A stretch of DNA of 64,000 bases from Pengzhenrongella sicca. GTDB taxonomy: Bacteria; Actinomycetota; Actinomycetes; Actinomycetales; Cellulomonadaceae. The notes beneath the pieces are model-generated. The model was not told the origin of the DNA, did no database searches, and worked only from the letters and a program-made list of their open reading frames with translations. The position numbers were made by a program, and so were the translations under genes. Of this stretch, positions 9,585 through 19,092 are shown piece by piece (the stretch's first letter is position 1; the number at the start of each line of letters is the position of its first letter). The stretch covers positions 2,108,001 to 2,172,000 of the forward strand of contig NZ_CP071868.1 in assembly GCF_017569225.1 (NCBI RefSeq), in the 5' to 3' direction.

Positions 9585-10991
9585 GTGATCACTCGACTGG
9601 CACTGCTCGGGGCGACGGGTGACCTCGCGGGTCGGTTCTTGCTCCCGGCATTGGCGCACCTGATGGCCGCGGAACGGGTTCCGCTCGCGCTGCAGGTGGT
9701 CGGCGGCGGGCAGCAGGACTGGACCGGCCAGCAGTTCCGGGACCACGTGGACTCCCGGCTGCGCGAGCACGCCGGGCGGGTCCCGGACCGGGCCCGCCAG
9801 GCGTTGCTGGCGGGGCTGCGCTACCGCCAGGTCGACCTGGATGACCCGCAGACCGTGGTGCGGGTCGTCCGCGCCGCCGACCCGACGCACGCCCTGCCGG
9901 TCGTGGTCTACCTCGCGCTGCCGGCGCGCACGTTCGGCGGGGCGCTGCGGGGCCTGATCGCCGCCGACCTGCCCGCGGGCAGCCGCGTCGCCGTCGAGAA
10001 GCCGTTCGGCGACGACCTGGCCGGCGCCGCCGCGCTCAACGCCTTGCTCGCCCGCATCGGGTCGGGCGATGCGGCAGCCGGCTACCGGGTCGATCACATC
10101 CTCGCGATGCCAGCGGTCCGCGAGCTTGCCCGGCTGCGCGGGGCGGGCGGGGCCCTCGAGCCCGTGTGGTCCGCGGCGCACATCGATCGCATCGAGATCG
10201 TCTGGGAGGAGACGTTGGGACTCGAGGCGCGGGCGGCGTTCTACGACACGACCGGCGCCGTCAAGGACGTCATGCAGAACCACCTGCTCCAGATCCTCGT
10301 GCTCGCGGCGATGGAGCCGCCGGCGCGCGAGACGGAGGAGGACGCGCACGACGCCAAGCTGGCCCTGCTGCAGCGCGTGCGGGAGCCGTCGGCGGCCCAG
10401 CTGCCGTCCCGGTCCAGCCGGGCCCGGTACACCGCCGGGTCGCTGGTCGACAGCCACCTCCCGGGCGGCCGGCCCGTGCCGGGCTACGCGCTCGCCGACG
10501 GGGTGGAGCCGGGGCGCGGCACGGAGACCCACGCCCAGCTCATCCTGGAGATCGACACGCCGCGGTGGGCGGGCGTGCCGTTCGTGCTGCGCACCGGGAA
10601 GGCGATGGGCGCGCCGCACAAGGGCGTGGTGCTGCACTTCCGCGACGCCGTCCCCGCCGCGACCCCGCCGGGGGTCGACGTCGTCTCGCCCCGCGAGCTG
10701 TGGATCGAGCTCGACGGGCCGGGCGGCGCCGTGCACGCGCCCGGCGAGCTGTCCGCCTACCAGGAGGTCCTGGCCGACCTGCTCACCGGCGGCAGCCGGA
10801 CGTCGATCGGCGCGCTGGAGGCGGTCGAGGCCTGGCGGATCTTCGAGCCCGTGCTGCGCGGGTGGTCCGTGGGTGCTGTCCCGCTGGCCGAGTACGCGGC
10901 CGGCTCGTCCGGCCCCGAGCCGCTGCAGGCACCCTTGTTCGCCGCCGCCCGCGGCGGACAGCGTGGTCACAACGGGCCGCAGCACCACTAG
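9585..10991 (+). CDS. Glucose-6-phosphate dehydrogenase-like oxidoreductase
   Basis: Homologue of G6PDH (468 residues, family usual 460-510). The nucleotide-binding GATGDLAGRFLLPAL (9-23), EKPFG (138-142), DVMQNH with the histidine equivalent to the catalytic base, and the late RTGKAM motif are all present. The sugar-phosphate signature RIDHYLGKE, however, reads RVDHILAMP (168-176): Asp170 and His171 remain, while the Tyr and Lys that bind the phosphate are Ile and Met. The enzyme probably oxidises a sugar or sugar derivative with NAD(P)+, but glucose 6-phosphate as substrate is doubtful. GTG 9585 is supported by GGGGAAGGA upstream. No 6-phosphogluconolactonase or transaldolase gene is nearby, so this is not the canonical pentose-phosphate locus. 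Confidence 0.8.
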   Translation: MITRLALLGATGDLAGRFLLPALAHLMAAERVPLALQVVGGGQQDWTGQQFRDHVDSRLREHAGRVPDRARQALLAGLRYRQVDLDDPQTVVRVVRAADPTHALPVVVYLALPARTFGGALRGLIAADLPAGSRVAVEKPFGDDLAGAAALNALLARIGSGDAAAGYRVDHILAMPAVRELARLRGAGGALEPVWSAAHIDRIEIVWEETLGLEARAAFYDTTGAVKDVMQNHLLQILVLAAMEPPARETEEDAHDAKLALLQRVREPSAAQLPSRSSRARYTAGSLVDSHLPGGRPVPGYALADGVEPGRGTETHAQLILEIDTPRWAGVPFVLRTGKAMGAPHKGVVLHFRDAVPAATPPGVDVVSPRELWIELDGPGGAVHAPGELSAYQEVLADLLTGGSRTSIGALEAVEAWRIFEPVLRGWSVGAVPLAEYAAGSSGPEPLQAPLFAAARGGQRGHNGPQHH

Positions 10992-11046
10992 GGTCCATCC
11001 CAGCCTCCCTGCGGAGGGTCATGACGGCGCCGTCGGGGGGTTTTCC

Positions 11047-14000
11047 GTGTCCTGGTCCGTGCGGATGATGCTGCGGCGCGCGGTCGCGCAGCGCACCATC
11101 CTTGCGACCGTCCTGGCCGTCGCCATCCTCGGCAGCACGTTGCTCGGCACCTTCGCCCTGCTGCTGACGTCGAGCCAGGAGCGCGCCCTCACCGTCACGC
11201 TGATCCGGTCGCCCCCGGCCGCCACCGAGATCGAGACCGGACTCGCGATCGGACGCAACGAACCCAACGCCGCGATCGAGGCGGCGCACGCGGCGCTCGC
11301 CGAGGTCATCGGTGACGTGCCGGCCACGAGCACCGAGTGGATCGCCTCGCCGGCCTACCGGCTGCCGGGCGACGCCGGGATCACCGCCCCGCTCGGCTAC
11401 GTCGGGGCGGTCCCGGAGGTCTCGACGATCGCGACGCTGCGGTCGGGCGCGTGGCCCGCGACCGCGGCGGACGCGGCCGGTCGGGTCCAGCTCGCGGTGC
11501 CCGCCGTCGCCGCCGAGCACTTCGCCTGGTCCGTCGGGGCCGAGGTCCCGCTCGTGAGCACGTCGACGCGCGCGACGGTGAGCGCCGTCGTCGTCGGCGT
11601 CTACGACGTCACGGGCGACCGGGCGCTGTGGGACCGGGACCTGCTGGACGGCGCCGGCGTCGACCCCGACTTCCCCGTGCCGGGCACCTTCGGCCAGATC
11701 GTGACGACGGCGTACGGGCCGTTCGTCACGACGCCCGACGTGCTGCACGGCGGCGCCGTCGAGGTCACCAGCGCGACGATCGTGACCCAGCCCCAGCTCG
11801 GCGAGGCCTCCGCGGGCTCGCTCGCGAGCCTGCGCACGCGCCTGGACTCGGCCAACCGCGACGTCGCCGCCGCCGTCGCCCCGACCGTGACGAGCTCGAC
11901 GTTCCGGTCCCGGCTCGCCGCCACGATCGACTCCGCGCAGGGCCAGCTGGCGGTGACGCGGGTGAGCGTCGTCGTCGTCGGGCTGATGCTCGCGGTCCTC
12001 GCAATCACGGTGCTGCTGCTCGCCGCGCGCCTGCTCGCGGAACGGCGCGGCACCGAGCAGTCGCTGATGGCCTCGCGCGGCGCGACCGGCCGGCAGGTGC
12101 TCACCCTCGCCGCGCTCGAGGCCGTGCTCGTCGCCGCCCTGGCCACGGCGGTCGCGCCGGCGCTCGCCCGGCTGCTGTACCGGCTGACGACGGCGCAGGG
12201 CCTGTTCCGGCGCGCCGGCCTCGACGTCGACCCGCACCTGCCGGCCACGCTCTGGGTGACCTGCGCCGGCGCCTCGCTCCTGTTCGCCGCAGTGCTGCTC
12301 GGCCCGCTCCTGCGGCGCTCGACGAGCGTGGCCGACGCCGAGCAGCAGCAGGTGCGCCAGGACCGGCGCGGCGCGCTGACCCGATCCGGGCTCGACGTCG
12401 CGCTCGTGGTGGTCGCGGCCGTCGCCTACTGGCAGCTGCGCCAGTACCAGTCGCCGGTCCTCGCGAGCGGCGGCATCGACGCAGTGCTCGTGGCCGGACC
12501 GGCGCTCTTCCTGCTCGCGGGCGCCGCCGTCGCGCTGCGCCTGCTGCCGCTCGCCGCGAGCGGCGCCGAGAGCCTCGCGGCCCGCAGCCGGCGGCTCGTG
12601 CTGCCGCTCGCCGCCTGGGAGGTCGGGCGCCGGCCCGGGCGGGCGTCCGGCGCCGTCCTGCTGCTCACGCTCGCCGTCGCGGTCGGCGTGTTCTCCCAAT
12701 CGTTCCTGGCGACCTGGCGCGCTTCGCAGCTCGACCAGGCGGACGTGCAGGTCGGCACCGACCTGCGGATCGACGGGCTCGCCGCGGCGCCGCTGGAGCA
12801 GTCGGCGTCGATCGCCGCGCTGGTGGGGGACACGTCGCTGTCGGCGGTCGCGGCGCGCTCGGTCGACCTCGGCGCGGCGCCCGCCGCGGGGATGCTCCCG
12901 ACCGTCTCGACGCGGGTCTCGATGGTGGCGATCGATACCAGGCCAGCGGTCGACGTCGTCCGTGGGAGCGCTCCCACGGGCGCGGATGGCGGGGACGGGG
13001 GCGCCGACGGCGACGACGCCGGCTGGGCGTCGACGCTCGCCACCGTCGCCCCGGCGGACGTTGGCACCGGCCCGGAGCTGGCCGGAACGCCGGACTCGCT
13101 GCGGCTCACGGTGTCGGCGGTCTCCGATCCGGCCGTCCCGACCGCGCGGCTCCTCGGGAGCGTCGTGGTGCAGGACGCCCGCGGGCTGCGCGTGACGTTC
13201 CGGTTCCCCGCCGTCGAGGTGGACGGCGCCGCGCACGCGGTGACCATCCCGCTCACGGCCGCGTCGGATGCGTCGGATGCGTCCGATGAATCGGCCGCCG
13301 CGCTCGTCGGCCCGCTGTCCGTCGTCGGTCTGGGGTCGCAGCTCATCGAGCAGGGCGAGGTCAGCGACGCCGCGGCGAGCGCGCTGCCCGCCCGCTTCGA
13401 GCTCAGCGTCACGATCGCCGACCTGCGCGCCGTGCAGGGCGACGTCGAGAGCCCCGCGCCGCTGGACCCGGCCGCGTGGCAGGCGCAGTCCCTGCCGGAC
13501 CGGTTCGACCCCGCCGTCCCAGTGAAGGTCACGAGCGACGACGGCGCGGCGCTGACCACGCGCTCTACGATGACCGGCGCGGGCGTCGGGGCCGGCGCTG
13601 CGGGGTTCACGATGACGACGCTCGAGCCCGTCGCCGTCCTGCCCGTCATCGCGAGCGATGCGCTCCTCGACGAGCTCGGCCTCGCGATCGGCGACGGGCT
13701 GCTCGTCGACGTCGGCCGCACGGTCAGCGCGCAGATCGTAGCGAGCGCGCCGTACCTGCCGTCGGTCCCGCGCGGCCCTGGGTTCCTGGTCGACCGCGAC
13801 CTGCTCACCCGCACGCTCGTCGCCGCCGGGGGGACCGACCCGATGCTCGACGAGTGGTGGGTCGAGGCCGACGCCGCCGCGGCGGCCGCGCTGGCCAGCG
13901 CCGCCCCCGTCGAGCTGGACGCGAGCGCGACGAGCCGGTACGAGCGCAGGGCGTCGCTCACGGACGGCCCGCTGCCGATCGGGGTGCAGGCGGCCCTGTG

Positions 14001-14409
14001 GACCGTGGGGGGCGCGGCGCTCCTGCTCGCCGTCGCCGGGTTCGCCATGAGCTCGACCGTGTCGGTCCGGCTGCGGCGCCTGGAGTTCGCGCGGCTCGAG
14101 GCGCTCGGGGCGTCCCGGCCGGGGCTCCTGCGTGCGGTGCTCGCCGAGCACGCGCTGCTCGGCGTGCTCGGTCTGGTCGCCGGGGCCGTGCTCGGCGGGC
14201 TCCTGGGCCGGCTCGTCGTCCCGCTGCTGACGGTCGCGGCCGACGGCGCGCGGCCCGTGCCGGCGGTCGTCGTGCACTGGCCGTGGGCCGCGGAGGCGAC
14301 GCTCCTGGCGCTCATGGTCGCGCTCATCAGCCTCGCCGTCACCGTCACGACCGTGGCGCTCCTGCGGCCGACGACGTCGTCCCTGCTACGCCTGGGCGAC
14401 GACCGATGA
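11047..14409 (+). CDS. FtsX-like ABC transporter permease (large)
   Basis: First permease of a four-gene ABC operon, about 1120 residues. A first membrane span (about 17-40) follows a basic N-terminus and precedes a large external domain. A cluster of spans begins near residue 300 (VVVVGLMLAVLAITVLLLAARLL), a second large external domain follows, and three spans close the protein (about 988-1010, 1035-1060, 1085-1108), the FtsX-type arrangement. A short tandem DNA repeat near 13261 encodes ASDASDASDE in a loop. The start is uncertain: GTG 11047 or 11059, or ATG 11065, all place the basic stretch before span 1. It overlaps the next permease by ATGA. Exported substrate unknown; lipids, peptides or cell-wall components are possible for this class. 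Confidence 0.8.
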   Translation: MSWSVRMMLRRAVAQRTILATVLAVAILGSTLLGTFALLLTSSQERALTVTLIRSPPAATEIETGLAIGRNEPNAAIEAAHAALAEVIGDVPATSTEWIASPAYRLPGDAGITAPLGYVGAVPEVSTIATLRSGAWPATAADAAGRVQLAVPAVAAEHFAWSVGAEVPLVSTSTRATVSAVVVGVYDVTGDRALWDRDLLDGAGVDPDFPVPGTFGQIVTTAYGPFVTTPDVLHGGAVEVTSATIVTQPQLGEASAGSLASLRTRLDSANRDVAAAVAPTVTSSTFRSRLAATIDSAQGQLAVTRVSVVVVGLMLAVLAITVLLLAARLLAERRGTEQSLMASRGATGRQVLTLAALEAVLVAALATAVAPALARLLYRLTTAQGLFRRAGLDVDPHLPATLWVTCAGASLLFAAVLLGPLLRRSTSVADAEQQQVRQDRRGALTRSGLDVALVVVAAVAYWQLRQYQSPVLASGGIDAVLVAGPALFLLAGAAVALRLLPLAASGAESLAARSRRLVLPLAAWEVGRRPGRASGAVLLLTLAVAVGVFSQSFLATWRASQLDQADVQVGTDLRIDGLAAAPLEQSASIAALVGDTSLSAVAARSVDLGAAPAAGMLPTVSTRVSMVAIDTRPAVDVVRGSAPTGADGGDGGADGDDAGWASTLATVAPADVGTGPELAGTPDSLRLTVSAVSDPAVPTARLLGSVVVQDARGLRVTFRFPAVEVDGAAHAVTIPLTAASDASDASDESAAALVGPLSVVGLGSQLIEQGEVSDAAASALPARFELSVTIADLRAVQGDVESPAPLDPAAWQAQSLPDRFDPAVPVKVTSDDGAALTTRSTMTGAGVGAGAAGFTMTTLEPVAVLPVIASDALLDELGLAIGDGLLVDVGRTVSAQIVASAPYLPSVPRGPGFLVDRDLLTRTLVAAGGTDPMLDEWWVEADAAAAAALASAAPVELDASATSRYERRASLTDGPLPIGVQAALWTVGGAALLLAVAGFAMSSTVSVRLRRLEFARLEALGASRPGLLRAVLAEHALLGVLGLVAGAVLGGLLGRLVVPLLTVAADGARPVPAVVVHWPWAAEATLLALMVALISLAVTVTTVALLRPTTSSLLRLGDDR

Positions 14410-17252
14410 GCGGGCCGACGAGCCGGCCGACGGCGGGCCGACCGACGACGCGCCGCGCGATGAACCGCCGGGCGATGGGTCCCCGCCGGATCAGCCCCCG
14501 AGCGCTCGTCGCCGGCTCGGCGCGCGTCGCGTGGCGCCGCTCGGTGACCGACCGCGGCCTCCTGCTCGGCGTGCTCGCGTTGGTAACGATCACCGCGTTC
14601 CTCGGCCTGACAGGCCCTCGGCTGATTGACTCGGCGGCCGACGACGCGGCGCGCAGCGCGGTCCTCGACGCGGGCAGCCGGGCCGACGTCGTCGCGAACC
14701 TGGGCTGGACCGTTGGCTCGGCCGCCGACGGGGAACGCGACGAGGAGGTCGTCACCAGGCTCCAGGACGCCGCGGCCGCCGTCCAGGGGAAGCTCCCGCC
14801 GGAGGTCGGCGCCGTCACCGGCGACCCGTCGGCCGCGCTGCTGAGCGGGCGGATCACGGTCCGGTCCGCCCCGGGCGGGGTTCCGGGCGGGGCGGTCGGC
14901 CGGTTCGTGTGGCTGTGGCGCGCCGACGCCGTCGGGGTCACCTGGGTCGAGGGCGAGGCCCCGCGCGCCTCGGTTCCGGTCGTCGAGCCGGAGGACACGG
15001 TTGGCGAGATCGCTGAGGACGCGCCGCAGCCGGTGCACCTGGTCGAGATCGGGCTCACCCGCGCCGGCGCCGACGCGCTCGGCGCGCGGGTGGGGGACCA
15101 CCTGCGGATCGTCGGGGCGACGCGCGGCCTGGCCGACGCCGTCGTGCGCGGGATCTACGCCCCGGTCGACGCCGCCGACCCGCTGTGGACGACGGTGCCC
15201 GGGCTGCTCGGGCCCGCCGTCGGCCTCGCGGGCGCCTCGGTGCCCAGCCTCGGCCTGCTGCTCAGCGACGCCTCGCTGCCCGACCTCGACCTGGCCCTGC
15301 AGCGCGGCGCGATCACGGCGCAGTACCGGTTCCCGGCCGACGGCTCCGCGCTGCGGGCGCAGGACGTCGAGCCGCTGCGGGCGAGGGTCAGCGCCCTCGC
15401 CGCGAACCCGGCCGTCCTGGCGCTGGCCGGCGGCTCGGCGCCCGCCGTCGTGACCGAGCTCGACGCCGTCCTGAGCGAGCATCAGACGCGCCTGCGGGGA
15501 GCCCAGGCGCAGGCGTCGGTGCTGCTCGTCGGCCTCGTCACGGCGGGAACCCTCACGCTGCTGCTCGCCGCCCGCCTCGTCGTCGCGCGGCGGCGGACGC
15601 TGCTCGCCGGCGAGCGCGCCCGGGGTGCGTCCGTCGCGTCCGTGGCGCTGCGCCTGGCGCTGGAGTCGGTGCCGCTCGCGGCGGTCGGCCTCGGCCTCGG
15701 CGCGCTCGCGTCGTGGCTGGTCGACCGCGCGGCGCCGTGGACGTGGTGGCCCGGGATCGCGATCGCGGTCGTGACGGCGCTCGCCGTACCCGCCGGGGGA
15801 GCGCGCCTGGTGTCGACCGCGTGGACCGGGCTGCGCACGCCGGCCAACCGCAAGGACCGCGACCGGCTGCGCGGCCGGCGTCGCGCGCGGCGGACGGTCG
15901 TCGAGCTGACCGTCGTGGCCCTCGCGCTGGCCGCCGCGTCGGCCGCGCGCGGCCGGGGGCTGCAGCAGACCCAGACCGAGGGCGTTGATCTCCTGCTCGC
16001 CGCGACGCCCGTACTGCTCGCGGGTGCCGCGACCGTCGTCGTGCTGCGCGCGTTCCCCGTCGTGCTGCGGTCCCTGGGGCGCGTCGCCGCGCGCCGCCGG
16101 GGCCTCGTGCCGCTCGTGGCGACCGCCCGCGCCGCCCGCACGGGCAGCCTCGGCCTGCCGCTGCTCGCGCTGACCATCACGACCGCGCTCCTCGTGTTCG
16201 CCGGGGTCACAGTCGCGAGCACCGAGCGCGGCCAGGAGCTCGCCTCGATCGAGGTGGTCGGCGCGGACCTGCGCCTGGACGGCGAGGTCGCGCCCGATGT
16301 GCTGGCCCAGCTGCGGGCGGCCGACGGCGTGACCTCGCTCGCCGAGGGCGCCCGGCTCGACGGGCGCACCTTCAACGGCGACCCGAGTTTCAAGGCGACC
16401 GTGCTCGTCGTCGACGCGGCGGCCTACGGTGACATCTCGGCCGCGCACGACCCGCGCTACGCGGGCGAGCTCGCCCTGCTCGGCGGCGCGGGGGCGGAGG
16501 GGGACCGGCCCCGCGCCGTCGTCAGCCCGGCGCTCGTCGACGAGGTCGCGGCGCGCGGCGCGACCGTGCTCGTCGGCGGCTCGACGGTCGAGCTCGACGT
16601 CGTCGGCACCACCGACCTCGGCGCCCCCGGGGAGGCGTTCGTGATCGTCGACCGCGCCGCGCTGGCCCCGCTGATCACCCAGCCGGTGGAGCCGGACCGG
16701 ACCTGGGTCGACGGCCCCGGCGCGGCGGCGGCGGTCGCGGCGGCAGGCCCCGACCTCGCGGTCACGGGCGTCACCGTCACGGACCGGGCGCAGTGGCTCG
16801 CGAACCAGCGGGACACGCCCCTGGTCCGGTCGGTCGTCGCCCTGATCACCGTCGTCGCCCTCGTGCTCGCGCTGTACGCGGCGGTCGCGCTGGTGCTGAC
16901 GGTCGTGGCGTCGTCGGCCGAACGCGGCCGCACTTTCTCGGCGCTGCGCACGCTCGGCCTCGCGCGGAACGCCACGTGGCGCATCACCGTCGGAGAACTG
17001 GCGCCGCTCACGGCCGCCGGGGTCCTCGCGGGAGCCGCGATCGGCGTCGGCGTCCCGCTGGCCCTGGCGGGGGCGCTCGGGCTCAACCGCCTGACGGGCG
17101 AGGCCGGGCCCAGCGCCACCGCGATCACCGCCGGGCCGTTCCTGCTCGCCGCGGGGGCCAGCGTCGTCGCGCTGGTCGCCAGCGTGGTGGTGGAGGCGGC
17201 CGCGCGGCGGCGCGACAACCTCGGCCAGGTGCTGCGGGTGGGGGAGCGATGA
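14406..17252 (+). CDS. FtsX-like ABC transporter permease (second)
   Basis: Second permease, 948 residues. It begins with an unusually Arg/Pro-rich cytoplasmic leader (about 40 residues), then a membrane span (LLLGVLALVTITAFLGLTG, about 58-76) and a large external domain. Hydrophobic clusters lie at about residues 375-475 and 500-600, with a second external domain (about 605-790) and FtsX-type C-terminal spans from about 800 to the end. The ATG sits in an ATGA overlap with the upstream permease, and its own stop overlaps the start of the first ATPase gene. It resembles its neighbour in layout but is shorter, so the pair probably forms a heterodimeric permease. Confidence 0.85.
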   Translation: MSGPTSRPTAGRPTTRRAMNRRAMGPRRISPRALVAGSARVAWRRSVTDRGLLLGVLALVTITAFLGLTGPRLIDSAADDAARSAVLDAGSRADVVANLGWTVGSAADGERDEEVVTRLQDAAAAVQGKLPPEVGAVTGDPSAALLSGRITVRSAPGGVPGGAVGRFVWLWRADAVGVTWVEGEAPRASVPVVEPEDTVGEIAEDAPQPVHLVEIGLTRAGADALGARVGDHLRIVGATRGLADAVVRGIYAPVDAADPLWTTVPGLLGPAVGLAGASVPSLGLLLSDASLPDLDLALQRGAITAQYRFPADGSALRAQDVEPLRARVSALAANPAVLALAGGSAPAVVTELDAVLSEHQTRLRGAQAQASVLLVGLVTAGTLTLLLAARLVVARRRTLLAGERARGASVASVALRLALESVPLAAVGLGLGALASWLVDRAAPWTWWPGIAIAVVTALAVPAGGARLVSTAWTGLRTPANRKDRDRLRGRRRARRTVVELTVVALALAAASAARGRGLQQTQTEGVDLLLAATPVLLAGAATVVVLRAFPVVLRSLGRVAARRRGLVPLVATARAARTGSLGLPLLALTITTALLVFAGVTVASTERGQELASIEVVGADLRLDGEVAPDVLAQLRAADGVTSLAEGARLDGRTFNGDPSFKATVLVVDAAAYGDISAAHDPRYAGELALLGGAGAEGDRPRAVVSPALVDEVAARGATVLVGGSTVELDVVGTTDLGAPGEAFVIVDRAALAPLITQPVEPDRTWVDGPGAAAAVAAAGPDLAVTGVTVTDRAQWLANQRDTPLVRSVVALITVVALVLALYAAVALVLTVVASSAERGRTFSALRTLGLARNATWRITVGELAPLTAAGVLAGAAIGVGVPLALAGALGLNRLTGEAGPSATAITAGPFLLAAGASVVALVASVVVEAAARRRDNLGQVLRVGER

Positions 17253-18340
17253 CCGGGGCCGAGCCCCGCGCCTCGAGCTCGGGGCGCTCTAGACCCGTGG
17301 CCAGCACCGAGCAGCGCACGCGACCGGCACGAACGGACGGAGACCCGACCATGACGAGCACCCAGACCGCGGATCGCGCGGCCCTCGACTCGCTGGAGAG
17401 CCGCGCCCGGGCGCGTCCGGGCGACTACGGCGCGAACGCCCTGATCGCCTGCGAGAGCCTCGTGCGCATCTACCAGGCGGAGGGCATCGAGGTGCAGGCG
17501 CTCCAGGGCCTCGACCTGCTCATCGACCCGGGCGAGCTGGTGGCGATCGTCGGCGCCTCGGGTTCCGGCAAGTCGACGCTGCTGTCCGTGCTGTCCGGGC
17601 TCGACGTCCCCACGGCCGGTCGGGTGCGGGTGGGCGAGTGGGACCTCATGGCGATGACCGCGCGTGAGCGCGTGACCTACCGCCGCACGATGGTCGGCTT
17701 CGTGTGGCAGCAGACGGCCCGCAACCTCGTGCCGTACCTGACGGCCGCGGAGAACATCGCGTTCCCGCAGGCCCTCGCGGGCGTGCGCGGCGCGGCCCGC
17801 AAGCGCCGGTCGGCCGAACTGCTCGAGGCACTCGGCATCGGCTACTGCGCCGACCGGCGGCCCGCGCAGATGTCCGGCGGCGAGCAGCAACGCGTCGCGA
17901 TCGCCGTCGCCCTGTCCAACTCCCCGCAGGTCGTCTTCGCCGACGAGCCGACGGGCGAGCTCGACTCGGCGTCCTCCGACCAGGTGCTGGACGCGCTGCG
18001 CGCCGCGAACCGCGAGCTCGGCGCGACGGTCGTGATCGTCACGCACGACTCGGGGGTCAGCGAGCACGTCGAGCGCACGGTGGCGATCCGCGACGGGCGC
18101 ACGAGCTCGGAGGTCCGGCGTCGGACGCACACGGACGAGCACGGGGCGGAGCAGGTCATCGCGCAGGAGTACGCGATGCTCGACCGCGCCGGCCGCGTCC
18201 AGCTGCCCCGGGACTACCGCGAGGTGTTGGAGCTGTCCGACCGGGTCCGGCTGGCGCTGGAGGAGAGCCATATCGCGGTGTGGCCGGATCGGCCGTCTGG
18301 CGCTGGTGCCGCTGGTGCAGGTTCGGGGGAGTCGACGTGA
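17249..18340 (+). CDS. ABC transporter ATP-binding protein with AbrB-like C-terminal segment
   Basis: ATPase of the LolD/MacB group. Walker A GASGSGKST, the Q-loop region FVWQQT, signature MSGGEQQRVAIA and Walker B VVFADEPTGELD are intact, with the H-loop His in VIVTHD. After the ATPase core (ending near residue 290) there is an extra ~60-residue segment reading YAMLDRAGRVQLPRDY followed by RVRLALEESHIAVWPD, which looks like a SpoVT/AbrB swapped-hairpin unit, and then a Gly/Ala tail. Two starts are plausible: ATG 17249, overlapping the permease stop, or ATG 17351, which has GGAG eight bases upstream and removes a low-complexity leader. The next gene's GTG overlaps its stop. Confidence 0.85.
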   Translation: MTGAEPRASSSGRSRPVASTEQRTRPARTDGDPTMTSTQTADRAALDSLESRARARPGDYGANALIACESLVRIYQAEGIEVQALQGLDLLIDPGELVAIVGASGSGKSTLLSVLSGLDVPTAGRVRVGEWDLMAMTARERVTYRRTMVGFVWQQTARNLVPYLTAAENIAFPQALAGVRGAARKRRSAELLEALGIGYCADRRPAQMSGGEQQRVAIAVALSNSPQVVFADEPTGELDSASSDQVLDALRAANRELGATVVIVTHDSGVSEHVERTVAIRDGRTSSEVRRRTHTDEHGAEQVIAQEYAMLDRAGRVQLPRDYREVLELSDRVRLALEESHIAVWPDRPSGAGAAGAGSGEST

Positions 18341-19092
18341 GCTCGGGACGGCACCTGGCCGAGCCCCATGCCGACGTCGACGCCGACGGCGCCGTCGATG
18401 TCCGCGAGGTGAGCGGGCCGCCGATGGTGGTCGTCGAGCGCGTCGCCAAGACCTACGGGACCGGGGCGGCGGCGGTGCACGCCGTGCAGGACGTCTCGTT
18501 CACGATCCAGCCGGGTGAGCTCGTCGCGCTCGTCGGCCGCTCGGGGTCGGGCAAGACCACGCTGCTCAACATGATCGGCGGACTCGACCGACCCGACTCC
18601 GGCGCGGTGACGGTTGATGGTCACGCGGTCTCGACGCTGTCCGAGAAGGGGCTCGTCGCGCTCCGCCGGGACGTCGTCTCGTTCGTGTTCCAGACCTTCG
18701 GCCTCGTGCCGGTGCTGTCCGCCACCGAGAACGTGGGCATCCCGCTGCGGCTGCGCGCGCTGCCCACGCCGGCCCGCGAGGCCCGCGTGGCGCTGCTGCT
18801 CGAGCTCGTCGGGCTCACCGCCCACGCCCGCCAGCGGCCCGGCGAGATGTCCGGCGGGCAGCAGCAGCGCGTCGCGATCGCCCGTGCCCTGGCCAACTCG
18901 CCCCGGTTGCTCATCGCGGACGAGCCGACGGGCCAGCTCGACACCGAGACCGGTGTGGCGATTATGGCGCTGCTGCGCGCGGTGGTGCAGGCCGAGGGCA
19001 TGACGGCGCTCGTCTCGACTCACGACCCGCTGATGATCAAGCTGGCTGACCGGGTGGTGCGGCTGGCTGATGGGCGGTTGATCCAGGAGTGA
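18337..19092 (+). CDS. ABC transporter ATP-binding protein (MacB/LolD-like)
   Basis: Second ATPase of the operon, 251 residues, without the AbrB-like tail. Walker A GRSGSGKTT, signature MSGGQQQRVAIA, Walker B LLIADEPTGQLD and the H-loop in LVSTHD are all intact. The core starts after a ~40-residue Asp/Val-rich leader. GTG 18337 overlaps the previous stop (GTGA) and has GGGGGAG five bases upstream. Two permeases with two ATPases suggest a transporter with non-identical ATPase subunits; the alternative is two exporters sharing an operon. A different codon style and lower GC begin directly after this gene. Confidence 0.88.
   Translation: MSSGRHLAEPHADVDADGAVDVREVSGPPMVVVERVAKTYGTGAAAVHAVQDVSFTIQPGELVALVGRSGSGKTTLLNMIGGLDRPDSGAVTVDGHAVSTLSEKGLVALRRDVVSFVFQTFGLVPVLSATENVGIPLRLRALPTPAREARVALLLELVGLTAHARQRPGEMSGGQQQRVAIARALANSPRLLIADEPTGQLDTETGVAIMALLRAVVQAEGMTALVSTHDPLMIKLADRVVRLADGRLIQE

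Noticed and set aside
11021-11044. GACGGCGCCGTC followed by GGGGGGTTTT as a terminator after the G6PDH-like gene
   Set aside because: The palindrome leaves no loop and only a four-T run after a G-run; it may also be part of the next gene's leader, so support is too weak.
10783-16448. Very long minus-strand open frames opposite the ABC permease genes
   Set aside because: Low-complexity translations without motifs or ribosome sites; the plus strand has clear FtsX permeases with overlapping starts and stops.
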